From Pyrinomonadaceae bacterium (GTDB taxonomy: Bacteria; Acidobacteriota; Blastocatellia; Pyrinomonadales; Pyrinomonadaceae): a stretch of DNA of 64,000 nt. Position numbers and translations under genes: made by a program. The stretch lies in contig JANQRU010000006.1 in the NCBI GenBank assembly GCA_028284415.1, positions 1-64,000 on the forward strand, written 5' to 3'. The notes beneath the pieces are model-generated. The model was not told where the DNA came from, did no database searches, and was given only the letters and a program-made list of their open reading frames with translations. Below are positions 1 through 8,914 of the stretch, in pieces; the stretch's first letter is position 1, and each line of letters begins with the position of its first letter.

Positions 1-70
1 TAATTTGCTTATCGAAAGATTTTTTACTGTGGATTAGGTAATAATTTTAATCGAGATTAGAAGATTTAAG

Positions 71-113
71 AATGGGTATGACTACCCATTTTGCGTGGGT
101 AGTCATACCCATT
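71..113. repeat. Nested palindrome (18-bp perfect inverted repeat)
   Basis: Bases 71-88 (AATGGGTATGACTACCCA) are the exact reverse complement of 96-113, with a 7-base spacer. Each arm is itself a palindrome: AATGGGTA/TACCCATT around TGAC on the left, and TGGGTA/TACCCA around GTCA on the right. The DNA could form one long hairpin or two small ones. It lies beyond the stop of the LuxR-type regulator gene. It could be a transcript end, a double operator or a mobile palindrome; the sequence does not decide. Confidence 0.8.
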
Positions 114-123
114 TTCAAGAGAT

Positions 124-240
124 TTTTTAAACACATAGGCACATAGAGCAGATAGAAAAGAAAAAAGAAAAAAACTTAAAATTTAGCTCCGTTATTTCTT
201 TAATAAACCTATGTTTCCTATTTGCCTATGTGTTTAAAAA
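124..240. repeat. Long inverted-repeat element, 17-bp arms
   Basis: Bases 124-140 (TTTTTAAACACATAGGC) are the exact reverse complement of 224-240, and similarity continues inward with mismatches. The roughly 83-base interior is A-rich with no ORF. The element ends 5 bases from the stop codon of the regulator gene at 246-899, so its transcript could fold into a long 3' hairpin. Confidence 0.75.
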
Positions 241-245
241 TGTAT

Positions 246-899
246 TTAGAAAAGTTTTTCTTTATTGGCGAGTGCGAATTTTAGCAGAACATTGCTTCCT
301 TTCAAATCCAACTTTTCGCAGATGTTTTCGCGGTGGCGTTGAACTGTGCGGATGCTTATGAATAGTTCATCGGCAATTTGTTGGCTGGTTTTTTCTTGAG
401 AAACAAGTCTTAAAACTTTGAGTTGAGTTGGTGTTAAATCATTGATGGTTGGTTTATCTTCCTGTAAATTTGCGTTTCGGCGACTGCGATTGAATAGATA
501 TGTTGAAAGCGAAGAGTTAATAAAATTCTCACCTTTAGCAACGGCTTTGATTCCATTTACGATGTCCTCAACCGCACTTTCCTTGAGCAAATATCCTTTA
601 ATTCCCAAATCCATTGCAGAGTTAAACATTGCTTCATCTTTGTGCATCGTGAGAATAATTATTTCCGTAGCAAGATTGTAATTTTGCAGTTTACGAACAA
701 CATCAAACCCTGTGAACTCAGGCATATTAACATCCAAAACCGCAACATCAGGTTCGTGTTCACGGATAATTTCCAGAGCCTGTTGTCCATTTTCTGCTTC
801 ACCGACAACTTCCAGTTTTTTATCATTTGAAATAACCATCTGCAAACCGCTACGAAAAACGGGATGGTCATCGGCGATTATTATTTTGATTTTATCCAT
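246..899 (-). CDS. NarL/FixJ-family response regulator
   Basis: A 217-residue cytoplasmic two-component regulator. Residues 1-120 form a receiver with the acidic pair DD (10-11), phospho-acceptor Asp56 (AVLDVNMP) and the LLKE lysine after beta-5. Residues about 150-215 form a LuxR-type HTH (LTPTQLKVLRLVSQEKTSQQ, then a recognition helix ending RTVQRHRENI). It follows the HisKA_3 kinase at 1074-4091 on the same strand, and HisKA_3 kinases normally pair with this regulator class, so they are the likely pair. A 162-bp inverted-repeat element separates the two genes. Target genes are not evident. Confidence 0.93.
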   Translation of the reverse strand: MDKIKIIIADDHPVFRSGLQMVISNDKKLEVVGEAENGQQALEIIREHEPDVAVLDVNMPEFTGFDVVRKLQNYNLATEIIILTMHKDEAMFNSAMDLGIKGYLLKESAVEDIVNGIKAVAKGENFINSSLSTYLFNRSRRNANLQEDKPTINDLTPTQLKVLRLVSQEKTSQQIADELFISIRTVQRHRENICEKLDLKGSNVLLKFALANKEKLF

Positions 900-909
900 T
901 TTTGTTTAA

Positions 910-1071
910 CGCGTTCAGAGTTCAAACTTCAGTTTGCTACAAATGGCAAGCGAAGCAAGACATTTGCTTGCATTGAATACTTTAAAGTTTGAATCTAAAG
1001 AATACTGCGAATATATTTTCGCCTCGCTTTGCTGGCGAAAATAACAAACTGAAGTTTGAACTCTGAACGCG
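910..1071. repeat. 162-bp inverted-repeat element with 27-bp perfect arms
   Basis: Bases 910-936 are the exact reverse complement of 1045-1071. The interior holds further hairpins: TTTTCGCC/GGCGAAAA around 1017-1041, and GCAAG/CTTGC around 947-970. It lies between the kinase stop (1074-1076) and the regulator start (899), and has no ORF. Its architecture resembles a REP/MITE-like palindromic unit, and it would fold in the joint transcript. Confidence 0.85.
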
Positions 1072-1073
1072 AT

Positions 1074-4000
1074 TTATTTCAATTCAATAAAAATGTCAAT
1101 CTCAGTTCCTTTGCCCAATTCGCTTTTAATCGTCTGTTCCCCGCCGAGCATTTTTAGACGTTCTTCGATTCCTGTCAAACCGAAGCCGTTTTTCTTTAAT
1201 TTTGAATCTTCCAAATTAAAGCCTTTTCCATCATCAGAAATTTTTACTTTTATCGTATTGCTTCCATTTCTTATGGAAACAAATGCGTTTTCAGCTTCGG
1301 AATGTTTGACGATATTGTTCACATATTCCTGAATAATTCGATAAAAGGTAACTTCATCTTCTTTGTTAAATAAATGGTCAATTTTGTCATATTCCAAATC
1401 GAAATTTATACCCGAAGCGGATTCGACTTGTTCGATCATTGTTTTGATTGTGTCGGTTAAACCAACTGTCTCAATCTGATGCGGACGCAAATCGTTGATG
1501 ATTTCGCGGACTTCTTCGAGTGCTTGCAAGGATGTGTCGGAAATTTCTGAAACCTGCTCACGGGCAGGCGATTTCTTGTCCATAATTCCCAAAGCAAGCG
1601 TTGCCCAATTTTTGATGATGATTAGATGCTGTCCTAAACTGTCGTGCAAGCCAGCAGCAATTCGTTTTCTTTCATCTTCTTGAAGTGAAATCAGCTGTTG
1701 CGAAAATGCCATCTGTTCTGCGTTTCGTTTTTTGAGTAGATTTACTCGATAACGATAAAGCAAAAATGCTGTTGCGAGGATTGCTAATATCATCGAAGCG
1801 AAGAACCAATTCGTTCGATAAAACGGTGCGAGAACTTTTATGTTTAGAGTCGTTTCTTGCTCATTCCAAATTCCATCGCTATTTGCTACTAAAAGACAAA
1901 ATGTGTAATCGCCTGGTGGTAAATATGAATAATATGCTGTGCGGCGAGTTCCTGCTTCTATCCAATCTTCATTGAATCCTTCTAATTTGTATTTGAATCT
2001 GATTTGTTTTGGTTTGATAAAACTCGGTGCGGTGTAATGAATCTCAACATCATCTTTGCCAACACCGACCGTTACTCCATCTTGCATTTCGGCTTTTTCT
2101 CTTTCAATAGTCACATCTTCAATCAAAGCAGTTGGAACATTTTCATTGTATTCGATATTGTTAGGATCAATAATCGCCACACCATCCATCGTTGGAAACC
2201 AAAGTCTGCCATCGCTTGCTTTAATTCCGGCAGGTTGTTTTCCACCATTGACTTCGGCATGTTTCATTCCATCTTCTTTGCCATAACCAAAACTATTGAC
2301 ACGAGCAATTTTTCCTTCGGCATAGAGATTTAATTCTTTCCTAGCAACACGATAAATGCCTTGATTTCCACCAATCCAGAAGTTTTTATTATCATCTTCA
2401 AAAATTTGAAAAACTCCGTTGTGATAAAGACCATCTTTGGTTGAATAATTAAAGAATTGACCATCTTTGAAACGGCTCAGACCATTTCCATAAGTACCAA
2501 TCCAAATTGTTCCATCCGAATCTTCGTAAATTGTGCGAATACGATTTCCTGCTAAGCCATCTTCGGTTGTGTAGGTTGTAATTTCATCATTCTCAAGTTT
2601 GGCAATACCTTGAGCAGTTCCAAACCAAAATACTCCATTTCTCGATTCGTGAATAAAACTTATATCGTCGCTGAGAAGACCGTCTTTTTTAGTATATCGG
2701 CGGACAATTTTGTCTTCCCGAACTTTATGAATGCCGACATTTGTGCCGAGCCAGATATTATCCTCTTTATCCGATTTTATTGCCCAAACATTATATAAAT
2801 TTTTATCTACAAGATGTGAGAGGTCTTTTTCAATACCGTTTTCATAAACGACAAGTTGCTTAGTTCTCACCCCCTTTTTAATGGTGATTCCGCTTGAACC
2901 AAGCCACAAACGCCCTTTTTTATCTTCTGCAAAGGATTTGTAATCTTGTTTTTTGCTTTCTTGAGTAAATTTGCCATCTTTATAAATATCAAGATTTCTA
3001 AATGAGCCAAGCAAGATTTCTCCGTTTTTACGTTCAAAAATCGGATATATTTGCCGGTCAACTAAACCCTGTTCAGCCGAAAGAGTTTGAATCAGATTTT
3101 TCCTCAAACGGAAAATTCCCTGCACACTGCCTAACCAAATAAATCCTTCTTTATCCTCGAATGCAAAAAAACTGGCGTTATCTTCGGCACCAAAAACTAG
3201 ATTTTCATCACTGAAATCAACTTCGCCATTTTTGAAACGGTATATGGATGAATTTCTGTTTATTTTTAATTCAACCCAAATATTGCCTTTTTTATCTTCA
3301 AGATTTGGGGATATTCGAACAAAGTCCTTTTCTGTAATTTTTTCGGTTAACTTGGAAGGAAGCGGATAATTTTCAATTTTACCTTGTGAAAATTTGTAAA
3401 GATTACTCCTATCACCAAGCCATAAAAATCCCTTTTTATCTACAAAATAATTGTTTCTATTTCTTATGTTAAAAGTTTCAATATGAGAATGAGGGTATTT
3501 TGTAATTTTTCCATCTATATGTTCTGTAACTTCATTAGTTTTAAATTCCCAAAATGTTTTTTCATTAACAAATAACCAATTATATTTTTTGTTTTGATAT
3601 TCTTTCGGAGCTAAAACTAATTCATTATTTTTTAAGTAATAAGTTTGGTTATCTGCTGCAGTTCCGCTTATAAACAGTAAATTACCCTTTTTATCTTTTT
3701 TAAAAATTGTATTTGAAGCTTTATCTCCGAGTTTTCTGATATCGAAAGATTTAAATTTGCCGTCTTTATAACGAACAACCGAGCCATTTAACATACTCGC
3801 CCAAAGCGTCCCGTCATCTTCGACAAAAGCATCAAAAAAACGATTATCGGTAATTTCTTTGGTGTTTATAGAATTAAAAACCGTGAAGCGAACACCATCA
3901 AAACGGGCTAAACCATCAAAAGTCGTAACCCACAAATAACCGTCGGGAGTTTGAACAATCCGACGAACAGAATTATGCGGCAGACCATTATCGGTTGACC

Positions 4001-4091
4001 ATTGATCAAAACTATATTTTTCATTTGCTGATACAGCTAAAATACAAAAAGCAATAAGAAAAATGGTGTAAATGAAGTATATCTTTCGCAT
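1074..4091 (-). CDS. Hybrid-propeller sensor histidine kinase (reg_prop / Y_Y_Y / HisKA_3)
   Basis: A 1005-residue membrane sensor. An N-terminal signal segment (about 1-22) precedes a long periplasmic region of two-component regulator propeller repeats, with recurrent patterns such as GLPHNSV, DGYLWVTT, GTIWIGTYGNGLSR and KDGL. A Y_Y_Y-type beta domain follows (about 690-765), then one membrane helix near 770-790. The cytoplasmic part has a HisKA_3 dimerisation domain with His816 (GLHDSLGQHL) and a HATPase domain with N-box Asn925 and DDGKG at 953-957. This layout is typical of sensors for extracellular polymers or oligosaccharides, but the ligand cannot be read here. The downstream partner is the LuxR-type regulator at 246-899. 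Confidence 0.93.
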   Translation of the reverse strand: MRKIYFIYTIFLIAFCILAVSANEKYSFDQWSTDNGLPHNSVRRIVQTPDGYLWVTTFDGLARFDGVRFTVFNSINTKEITDNRFFDAFVEDDGTLWASMLNGSVVRYKDGKFKSFDIRKLGDKASNTIFKKDKKGNLLFISGTAADNQTYYLKNNELVLAPKEYQNKKYNWLFVNEKTFWEFKTNEVTEHIDGKITKYPHSHIETFNIRNRNNYFVDKKGFLWLGDRSNLYKFSQGKIENYPLPSKLTEKITEKDFVRISPNLEDKKGNIWVELKINRNSSIYRFKNGEVDFSDENLVFGAEDNASFFAFEDKEGFIWLGSVQGIFRLRKNLIQTLSAEQGLVDRQIYPIFERKNGEILLGSFRNLDIYKDGKFTQESKKQDYKSFAEDKKGRLWLGSSGITIKKGVRTKQLVVYENGIEKDLSHLVDKNLYNVWAIKSDKEDNIWLGTNVGIHKVREDKIVRRYTKKDGLLSDDISFIHESRNGVFWFGTAQGIAKLENDEITTYTTEDGLAGNRIRTIYEDSDGTIWIGTYGNGLSRFKDGQFFNYSTKDGLYHNGVFQIFEDDNKNFWIGGNQGIYRVARKELNLYAEGKIARVNSFGYGKEDGMKHAEVNGGKQPAGIKASDGRLWFPTMDGVAIIDPNNIEYNENVPTALIEDVTIEREKAEMQDGVTVGVGKDDVEIHYTAPSFIKPKQIRFKYKLEGFNEDWIEAGTRRTAYYSYLPPGDYTFCLLVANSDGIWNEQETTLNIKVLAPFYRTNWFFASMILAILATAFLLYRYRVNLLKKRNAEQMAFSQQLISLQEDERKRIAAGLHDSLGQHLIIIKNWATLALGIMDKKSPAREQVSEISDTSLQALEEVREIINDLRPHQIETVGLTDTIKTMIEQVESASGINFDLEYDKIDHLFNKEDEVTFYRIIQEYVNNIVKHSEAENAFVSIRNGSNTIKVKISDDGKGFNLEDSKLKKNGFGLTGIEERLKMLGGEQTIKSELGKGTEIDIFIELK

Positions 4092-4205
4092 TGAAAAGGA
4101 AAAGCTTTGTGTAATAATAAATCAGATTCTAAAAATATAACAGGAATTTATTTTTTATATTTGTTGAGAAATAAGCAACAAGTACTATTTTTCGGGGCGA
4201 ATCAA

Positions 4206-4727
4206 ATGAAGTTTGAAATCGAAAAAGCAATTGAGATCCTTTCTCAAACTCCTAAAACTCTTAAATCTTTATTGGGGAACTTATCTGAGGATTGGGTTGA
4301 AAGTGTTGAAAATTCGGATGAATGGAATCCCTTCGATGTCATCGGACACTATATACACGGTGAAAAAACAGATTGGATTCTCCGTGCAAAAATTATCTTG
4401 GCTCAAGCAGAAAATATTAAATTTGAGCCGTTTGACAGATTTGCTCAGTTTGAAGATTCAAAAGGTAAGTCTCTAGACGAATTGTTGGATGAGTTTGAAT
4501 ATCTTCGTAAAGAAAATATCAAAACATTACGAAATCTTAATATCACTTCTAAACAATTAGAACTTAAAGGTGTTCATCCCGAATTGGGCGAAGTAAATCT
4601 TGAACAGCTGCTTTCAACTTGGGTAGTTCATGATTTAACCCATATCAGACAAATAACAGTTCATTTAGCCAAAAGATATTCTAAAAATGTGGGAGTCTGG
4701 AAAAAATATCTTTCGATCTTGGACTAA
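4206..4727 (+). CDS. DinB-like four-helix protein
   Basis: A 173-residue protein starting at ATG 4206; the frame stays open upstream to 4107, but the residues there are atypical. The pattern WNPFDVIGHYIHGEKTDW near residue 40 and VVHDLTHIRQITVHLAKRY near residue 145 supply the spaced histidines of the DinB/YfiT metal-binding fold. Members act as thiol-dependent transferases or detoxification enzymes; the substrate cannot be predicted. It is divergent from the kinase gene (114 bp apart) and convergent with the TPR gene, with only 3 bp between stops. Confidence 0.75.
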   Translation: MKFEIEKAIEILSQTPKTLKSLLGNLSEDWVESVENSDEWNPFDVIGHYIHGEKTDWILRAKIILAQAENIKFEPFDRFAQFEDSKGKSLDELLDEFEYLRKENIKTLRNLNITSKQLELKGVHPELGEVNLEQLLSTWVVHDLTHIRQITVHLAKRYSKNVGVWKKYLSILD

Positions 4728-4730
4728 GTA

Positions 4731-5684
4731 TTATTTATCTCGCTTATTTTTTCCTTTTTCCTTTGCGTCAATCACGTACTTGCCCCAAATGTATTTTCGC
4801 AAGTCTTTTGCCAAAGCATAATTTGTTTTCTCAAGTAGTTTTAATCTTCTGTAAGCTTCATCACGATCTCCGCTTTCTAAATAGTTTGAAGCTAAATTGT
4901 ACTGAGCCATTGCAAAATCAGGTTTCGCCCGCAAAGCCTCCAAATAGTGTTTTCTTGCCTGTTTTCTCTTTCTTACTCGGTCTAAAGCAACTCCTAAATT
5001 GTTATTAATTTCGGGGTTATTGGGATCAAGAGCATAAGCTTTTTTAAGGCTTTTTATAGCGGATTTGAATTTTCCCATCTTGAATAGAGTAAAACCTTTA
5101 TTGTTATGCGTAGCAGATAATTTTGGGTTTATCTTGAGAGATTTATCGAAGTTATCCAGAGCTTTTTCATACTGCCCTAAATTTTGTAAAGATATTGCAT
5201 AATTGGTAAGTGTAAATGCATCGTTGGGATTTATTTCTAAAGCTTTTTGGAAGTGAACAATGCTTTCTCTAAATAGACGCTGATTAGCTAAAGTTTCACC
5301 TAAACTGGAATGCCCATCAGCAAAATCCGGTTTTATTTTTATTAATTCACGAAATGCTTCAGCTGCAAAATCGTATTTTCCAAGTTGTAAATGTGCCCTT
5401 CCAAAATTGTACTTACAGTCAAAACATTTTGGGTTAAGTTTCAGAGCTTTCTTAAAATACTTCAAAGCACCCCTTTGATCTGACTCGTTAATAACTTTTT
5501 TAACCCCAAGGTTATTTAGTTGTATGTAAGTTAAATTTGCTTCAGATTTTTCTTCGCTTACAACCAGTTTTGTGTCTGCGTTTTTTTTCGAAATTTCCGT
5601 TTGTAATTTCAAACGATCATTATTTTGAGAATACGCGGTGAATGACAAAATTATGATTGCCAAAAGTATGTATATTTTTCTCAT
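4731..5684 (-). CDS. Exported tetratricopeptide-repeat protein
   Basis: A 317-residue protein with a Sec signal peptide (ending near TAYSQ, about residue 20). From about residue 50 it carries six or seven 34-residue TPR units, recognisable from A..YF.KAL.LNP patterns (for example GALKYFKKALKLNPKCF and ALDNFDKSLKINPKLS). It ends in a basic tail (KEKGKNKRDK). It probably acts as a periplasmic or outer-membrane-associated scaffold. No catalytic domain is present and the partner is unknown. Confidence 0.85.
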   Translation of the reverse strand: MRKIYILLAIIILSFTAYSQNNDRLKLQTEISKKNADTKLVVSEEKSEANLTYIQLNNLGVKKVINESDQRGALKYFKKALKLNPKCFDCKYNFGRAHLQLGKYDFAAEAFRELIKIKPDFADGHSSLGETLANQRLFRESIVHFQKALEINPNDAFTLTNYAISLQNLGQYEKALDNFDKSLKINPKLSATHNNKGFTLFKMGKFKSAIKSLKKAYALDPNNPEINNNLGVALDRVRKRKQARKHYLEALRAKPDFAMAQYNLASNYLESGDRDEAYRRLKLLEKTNYALAKDLRKYIWGKYVIDAKEKGKNKRDK

Positions 5685-6033
5685 AATTTAACTCCTTTGA
5701 ACGAATGTCCAACCCTATAAATTCAAAGAGCAGTTTCTAACTAAAAACGAAGGCGGATTTTTAAGCGAAACCGTTTATGAATAGAAAAAGAAATATGTAA
5801 TTTTATGAATACCTTCTTTCCCCTTTAACACCGCTAAACGCACTCTTCTGACAAATAGTTTCTTTTTTATACAAACCGTTGTAAACACTAGACTTACAGA
5901 GGTATTGTTGTGAATTTTATTCAGATATTCGGATTGGTAATTCTAATCGTGCATAGAAAAAATTATGTTTTTAAAGACAAAAAAAGAGGTGGATAAATCC
6001 ACCTCAAAGTAATCAATAGATAGTTTTGTAAAA
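5685..6033. other. Intergenic region, promoter side of TPR gene and 3' side of Arg-rich gene
   Basis: The 349 bases contain no supportable ORF. The only clear signal is the minus-strand terminator at 5986-6005. The part near 5685 must hold the promoter of the TPR gene, but no convincing -35/-10 pair was found. Confidence 0.6.
5986..6005 (-). terminator. Rho-independent terminator of the Arg-rich gene
   Basis: Inverted arms GAGGTGGAT (5986-5994) and ATCCACCTC (5997-6005). Read on the minus strand they are followed by a run of Ts (As at 5979-5985 on the plus strand). The stem starts 28 bases beyond the stop of the gene at 6034-7413. Confidence 0.85.
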
Positions 6034-7413
6034 TTAGAATCTGAGCAAATATAAGATTCCTTTTAAGATATTTCCAAACAGATTAAATCTGCCGTTTGAA
6101 TATCGTCCATAACGACTATTTCTGTAGTAACCATCACGATAACCACGCTCAAATCCTTGTCGGAAATAGTATTGATATTCGCTCAAGCTGACATAATAGC
6201 TGTCATAACCGTAATAAGCATCTTGATAGCCATATGAATTTCGATAATTGAATCCCCATCCATCATATCTATCAGCCTGTCCGGCTCTGTAACCTTGGTC
6301 ATAACCATCGTTTAATGCACGCCTTAACATACTCGCACCATAACTACTGGTGTAATAGTATGTACCGTTTCTGCGATAACGATAGTCATTTCTATAATTG
6401 TTATAGAATCTGGCTTGCTGCAGACGGATTCTGTCACGTCTCAAACGCTCGTAGTATCTTTGCTGGTGTCGCAATCTTCTTATACGTCTTTGTTGACGCA
6501 AGATTCTCTGTCTTCTTTCAAAGCGTCTTTGTCTATCTCGTGTAAGTTGACGATAGCGTCTCAAACGCTGATCTCTTAGACGTCTTTGATCCCGACGCGT
6601 ATAGACTCTGTAGCCGGTTCTGGAATTAATTCTTCCGCGACGATTTCGAATATTTTCACGTCTTCTTTGTTCTTCACGACTAATTCGTCTTCTATTATCT
6701 CTATCTCGACGAATCCGAGCCTGACGCCTTTGTTCTCTGATACGTGCATCTCTTCTCTCATTCCTGATCCGAGCTTGACGTCTTTCCTCTCTTAAACGTG
6801 CATCTCTTCTTTCATTTCTAATCCGAGCCTGCCGACGATCTTCACGAATTCTTGCTTGTCTTCGTGCGTCTCTATTTCTGGTATCTCTTCTTTGACTTCT
6901 GAGAATCTGTGCACGTCTTTGGTTTCTGCGTTGTTGTTCCAAACGCCTTTGATTACGACGATTCTGCTCAGCACGATTTCTTGCTCGACGGTTCTGTTCA
7001 GCACGCACTCTCGCACGACGATTTTGCTCTGCTCGTCTCTGCGAATTTCTGCGATTTTGAATTTCTTGTTGTCGGCGGATTTGATTTCGGCGGGCTTGCT
7101 CTTGCTGTCTTCGGCGGGTTTCAGCTTGGCTTCGTCTATTTCTTCTTTCTTGTGCTCGTCGATTCTGGGCTTGACGATTGTTTCTGCGGGTTTGGTTATT
7201 GTTTCGGTTTTGGCGTCTCGCGTTATTACGATTTTGGCGTCTTTCACGACGATTAGCCCTATTGTTGTTGTTTTGATTTCTTTCAACGCTGTCGCGTTGA
7301 CGCTCGCGGTTTCTGTTTCGGTCTCTTTGAGCAAAAATATCGGCAGTACCGATTAGAAGCAGGAGACCAGCCACAAAAAACGTAGCTAAATGGTTAAAAC
7401 TTCTTAATCTCAT
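6034..7413 (-). CDS. Exported, extremely Arg/Gln/Asn-rich protein with Tyr/Gly-rich C-terminus
   Basis: A 459-residue protein of unrecognised function. A Sec signal peptide (1-29, ending TADIFAQ) is followed by about 310 residues made almost wholly of Arg, Asn, Gln, Glu, Asp, Ala and Ile. These form imperfect repeats such as RRQARIRNERRDARLREE, which look like a charged single alpha-helix or coiled coil. The C-terminal about 115 residues are Tyr/Gly/Arg-rich with two related motifs, GYDQGYRAGQADRYDGW and GFERGYRDGYYRNSRYG. Net charge must be extremely positive, so binding to anionic polymers (extracellular DNA, polyphosphate, LPS, acidic glycans) is a reasonable inference. Repetitive codons leave long antisense open frames, which are not counted as genes. 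Confidence 0.85.
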   Translation of the reverse strand: MRLRSFNHLATFFVAGLLLLIGTADIFAQRDRNRNRERQRDSVERNQNNNNRANRRERRQNRNNARRQNRNNNQTRRNNRQAQNRRAQERRNRRSQAETRRRQQEQARRNQIRRQQEIQNRRNSQRRAEQNRRARVRAEQNRRARNRAEQNRRNQRRLEQQRRNQRRAQILRSQRRDTRNRDARRQARIREDRRQARIRNERRDARLREERRQARIRNERRDARIREQRRQARIRRDRDNRRRISREEQRRRENIRNRRGRINSRTGYRVYTRRDQRRLRDQRLRRYRQLTRDRQRRFERRQRILRQQRRIRRLRHQQRYYERLRRDRIRLQQARFYNNYRNDYRYRRNGTYYYTSSYGASMLRRALNDGYDQGYRAGQADRYDGWGFNYRNSYGYQDAYYGYDSYYVSLSEYQYYFRQGFERGYRDGYYRNSRYGRYSNGRFNLFGNILKGILYLLRF

Positions 7414-7501
7414 TGATCTTCCCCTTAGTTAGAATTTTTTAATTAAAAACTTATTCAGTTTTTCGGCAGTAAGTTGTAAGAGCAAAAACCGTTCCGTAAA
7501 A

Positions 7502-7525
7502 AAAAGCGGCTATTTAGCCACTTTT
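7502..7525 (-). terminator. Rho-independent terminator
   Basis: AAAAGCGGCT (7502-7511) pairs with AGCCACTTTT (7516-7525), with one G.T pair. On the minus strand the stem is followed by a long T run. It ends transcription of the exported protein gene at 7594-8283. Confidence 0.8.
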
Positions 7526-7593
7526 CCACCATTTCAGATACGTTATCGTATGTTACATGAACCTTATAGGATATTTTAAAGGTATATTTTGCA

Positions 7594-8283
7594 CTATTTA
7601 GCTTTTAGAAATTGGTAAGAAATATAAACATCAATGGATTTTTCGTGTACCCTATGTCGCATCCCCAAAGCTTTCATACGCAAACTTCCCTGATCTTGAA
7701 TTGGTAACGTAAAAGAGATTTTATCCATTGTTAATAATTCTATTGGATTTACCTTGTTATCAATCGAGCTTTGAACAAGCCTTGCAAGAAAGCCTCCGCC
7801 GACGCCACCCGTCCCACTTAAATTTACATTAGTAACGTTAGCGTTCCCAACCAAAGCTTGTTTATTTCTGTCAAAAGATAAACTAATATTTGTTTCCGCC
7901 CAGCCTTGAAATTCAATACATCCAATTAGAGGAGGATTATAATTTCCCTGAAATGCAATCGGAGCATATATTTTCCCCTGTCTAAATTTAACCGCTGTTT
8001 TAACACCATTAATCTGACGTTTTAAACGGACAGATTCATCGCAGACTTTTTTAGAATTTGAATAATCAGCTTTTACAAAACTGAATCCTTCGCTGTCTTT
8101 CCTCTTTTTTTCCAGCATCGCTCCAAGCGAAACTTTCGGCTCATTTAAATTTGTAAAAACTGCCTCCAACAAAGCTCCGAAAAATTGCTCATTCAAAGAA
8201 ATTTTTATTTCTGCCTTTTGAGCATAGGAAACATTGGAAAAAACAAATATCAGAATTAGTAAACTTAAGATTTTTCTTTTCAT
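7594..8283 (-). CDS. Exported hypothetical protein
   Basis: A 229-residue protein with a Sec signal peptide (about 1-21, ending SNVSYAQ). The mature part looks beta-rich and holds two cysteines (VCDESV near 75, IGCIEF near 120) that could form a disulphide. A Gly-rich stretch (GTGGVGGGFLARL) lies near residue 160. I do not recognise the family. It is flanked by terminators on both sides and so is probably transcribed alone. The function is unknown. Confidence 0.75.
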   Translation of the reverse strand: MKRKILSLLILIFVFSNVSYAQKAEIKISLNEQFFGALLEAVFTNLNEPKVSLGAMLEKKRKDSEGFSFVKADYSNSKKVCDESVRLKRQINGVKTAVKFRQGKIYAPIAFQGNYNPPLIGCIEFQGWAETNISLSFDRNKQALVGNANVTNVNLSGTGGVGGGFLARLVQSSIDNKVNPIELLTMDKISFTLPIQDQGSLRMKALGMRHRVHEKSIDVYISYQFLKAK

Positions 8284-8382
8284 TTTAGTTGGTTATCTAT
8301 TTGAATTAGGGAGTATTTTATTACCTTTTTGAGATGATTTTACAAGTTATCAAGTTGGAAACTAAGATTTCGGAAAAAAAAT

Positions 8383-8424
8383 ACGGATAAGACAAGTTAT
8401 TTTTCAATACCTTATCTTATCCGT
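8383..8424 (-). terminator. Rho-independent terminator of the receiver gene
   Basis: ACGGATAAGA (8383-8392) is the exact complement of TCTTATCCGT (8415-8424), with partial extension inward. On the minus strand the stem is followed by ATTTTTTTTCC. It lies about 30 bases beyond the stop of the gene at 8453-8866. Confidence 0.8.
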
Positions 8425-8452
8425 CTAGGCTTATAACAGCTAAAGTCACAAA

Positions 8453-8866
8453 TTACTGTTTATATAAGTTTGATTTTTTGAAATTAAATCTATCTTCTTC
8501 TTTGAATAATTTTTGACAAGAATCTTTTAGCAAATTTAAGTCTATTGGTTTTTCAAGAGTTTGCGTCGCTCCGTTCTTTATTGCATTTTCTCTTACTTCA
8601 TCAGAAAAATATCCTGTCATCAAAAGAAATGGTGTGTTTATACCTTCGTGTCTTAATGCTTGCAAAATCTCCAGTCCATTTACTCCTGGCAACTTATAAT
8701 CACAAAGTATTAAATCAGGAGTTTCTCTAAGAAGTTTAATCGCTGCGTCTTCACCGTTTTCAAAATCTATGACTGCATATCTTTCTTTATCAAAGAAACG
8801 ACGCAAACCACGACGCAAAACGGCATCATCTTCAATTATCACAACTTGTTTCTGTTTAATTGACAC
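8453..8866 (-). CDS. Stand-alone response-regulator receiver
   Basis: A 137-residue protein consisting almost only of a CheY-like receiver: acidic pair EDD near 12-14, phospho-acceptor Asp in ILCDYKLPG (about 55), Thr/Ser switch region LLMTGY (about 84) and the conserved Lys in LEKPID (about 107). There is no output domain. It may shuttle phosphoryl groups or act by protein contact. No kinase lies beside it; the nearest is in the operon at 11.0-16.1 kb. Confidence 0.9.
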   Translation of the reverse strand: MSIKQKQVVIIEDDAVLRRGLRRFFDKERYAVIDFENGEDAAIKLLRETPDLILCDYKLPGVNGLEILQALRHEGINTPFLLMTGYFSDEVRENAIKNGATQTLEKPIDLNLLKDSCQKLFKEEDRFNFKKSNLYKQ

Positions 8867-8914
8867 AATAATTTTATTCTTATTGTTTTCGGTTTTTTAA
8901 TGGTTTCAGAATAG

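Noticed and set aside
910..1071. Insertion sequence between kinase and regulator
   Set aside because: Inverted ends are clear but there is no transposase and no evident target duplication in 162 bp. It is reported as a palindromic element instead.
4107..4205. 33-residue N-terminal extension of the DinB-like protein
   Set aside because: The segment does not resemble the family's N-terminus and ATG 4206 begins at the conserved first helix.
6792..7356. Long open frames overlapping the Arg-rich gene on both strands, up to 180 codons
   Set aside because: Repetitive Arg/Asn/Gln codons avoid stops in other frames. The overlapping frames give low-complexity sequence with no leader or RBS, while the 6034-7413 frame has a clear signal peptide and structured C-terminus.
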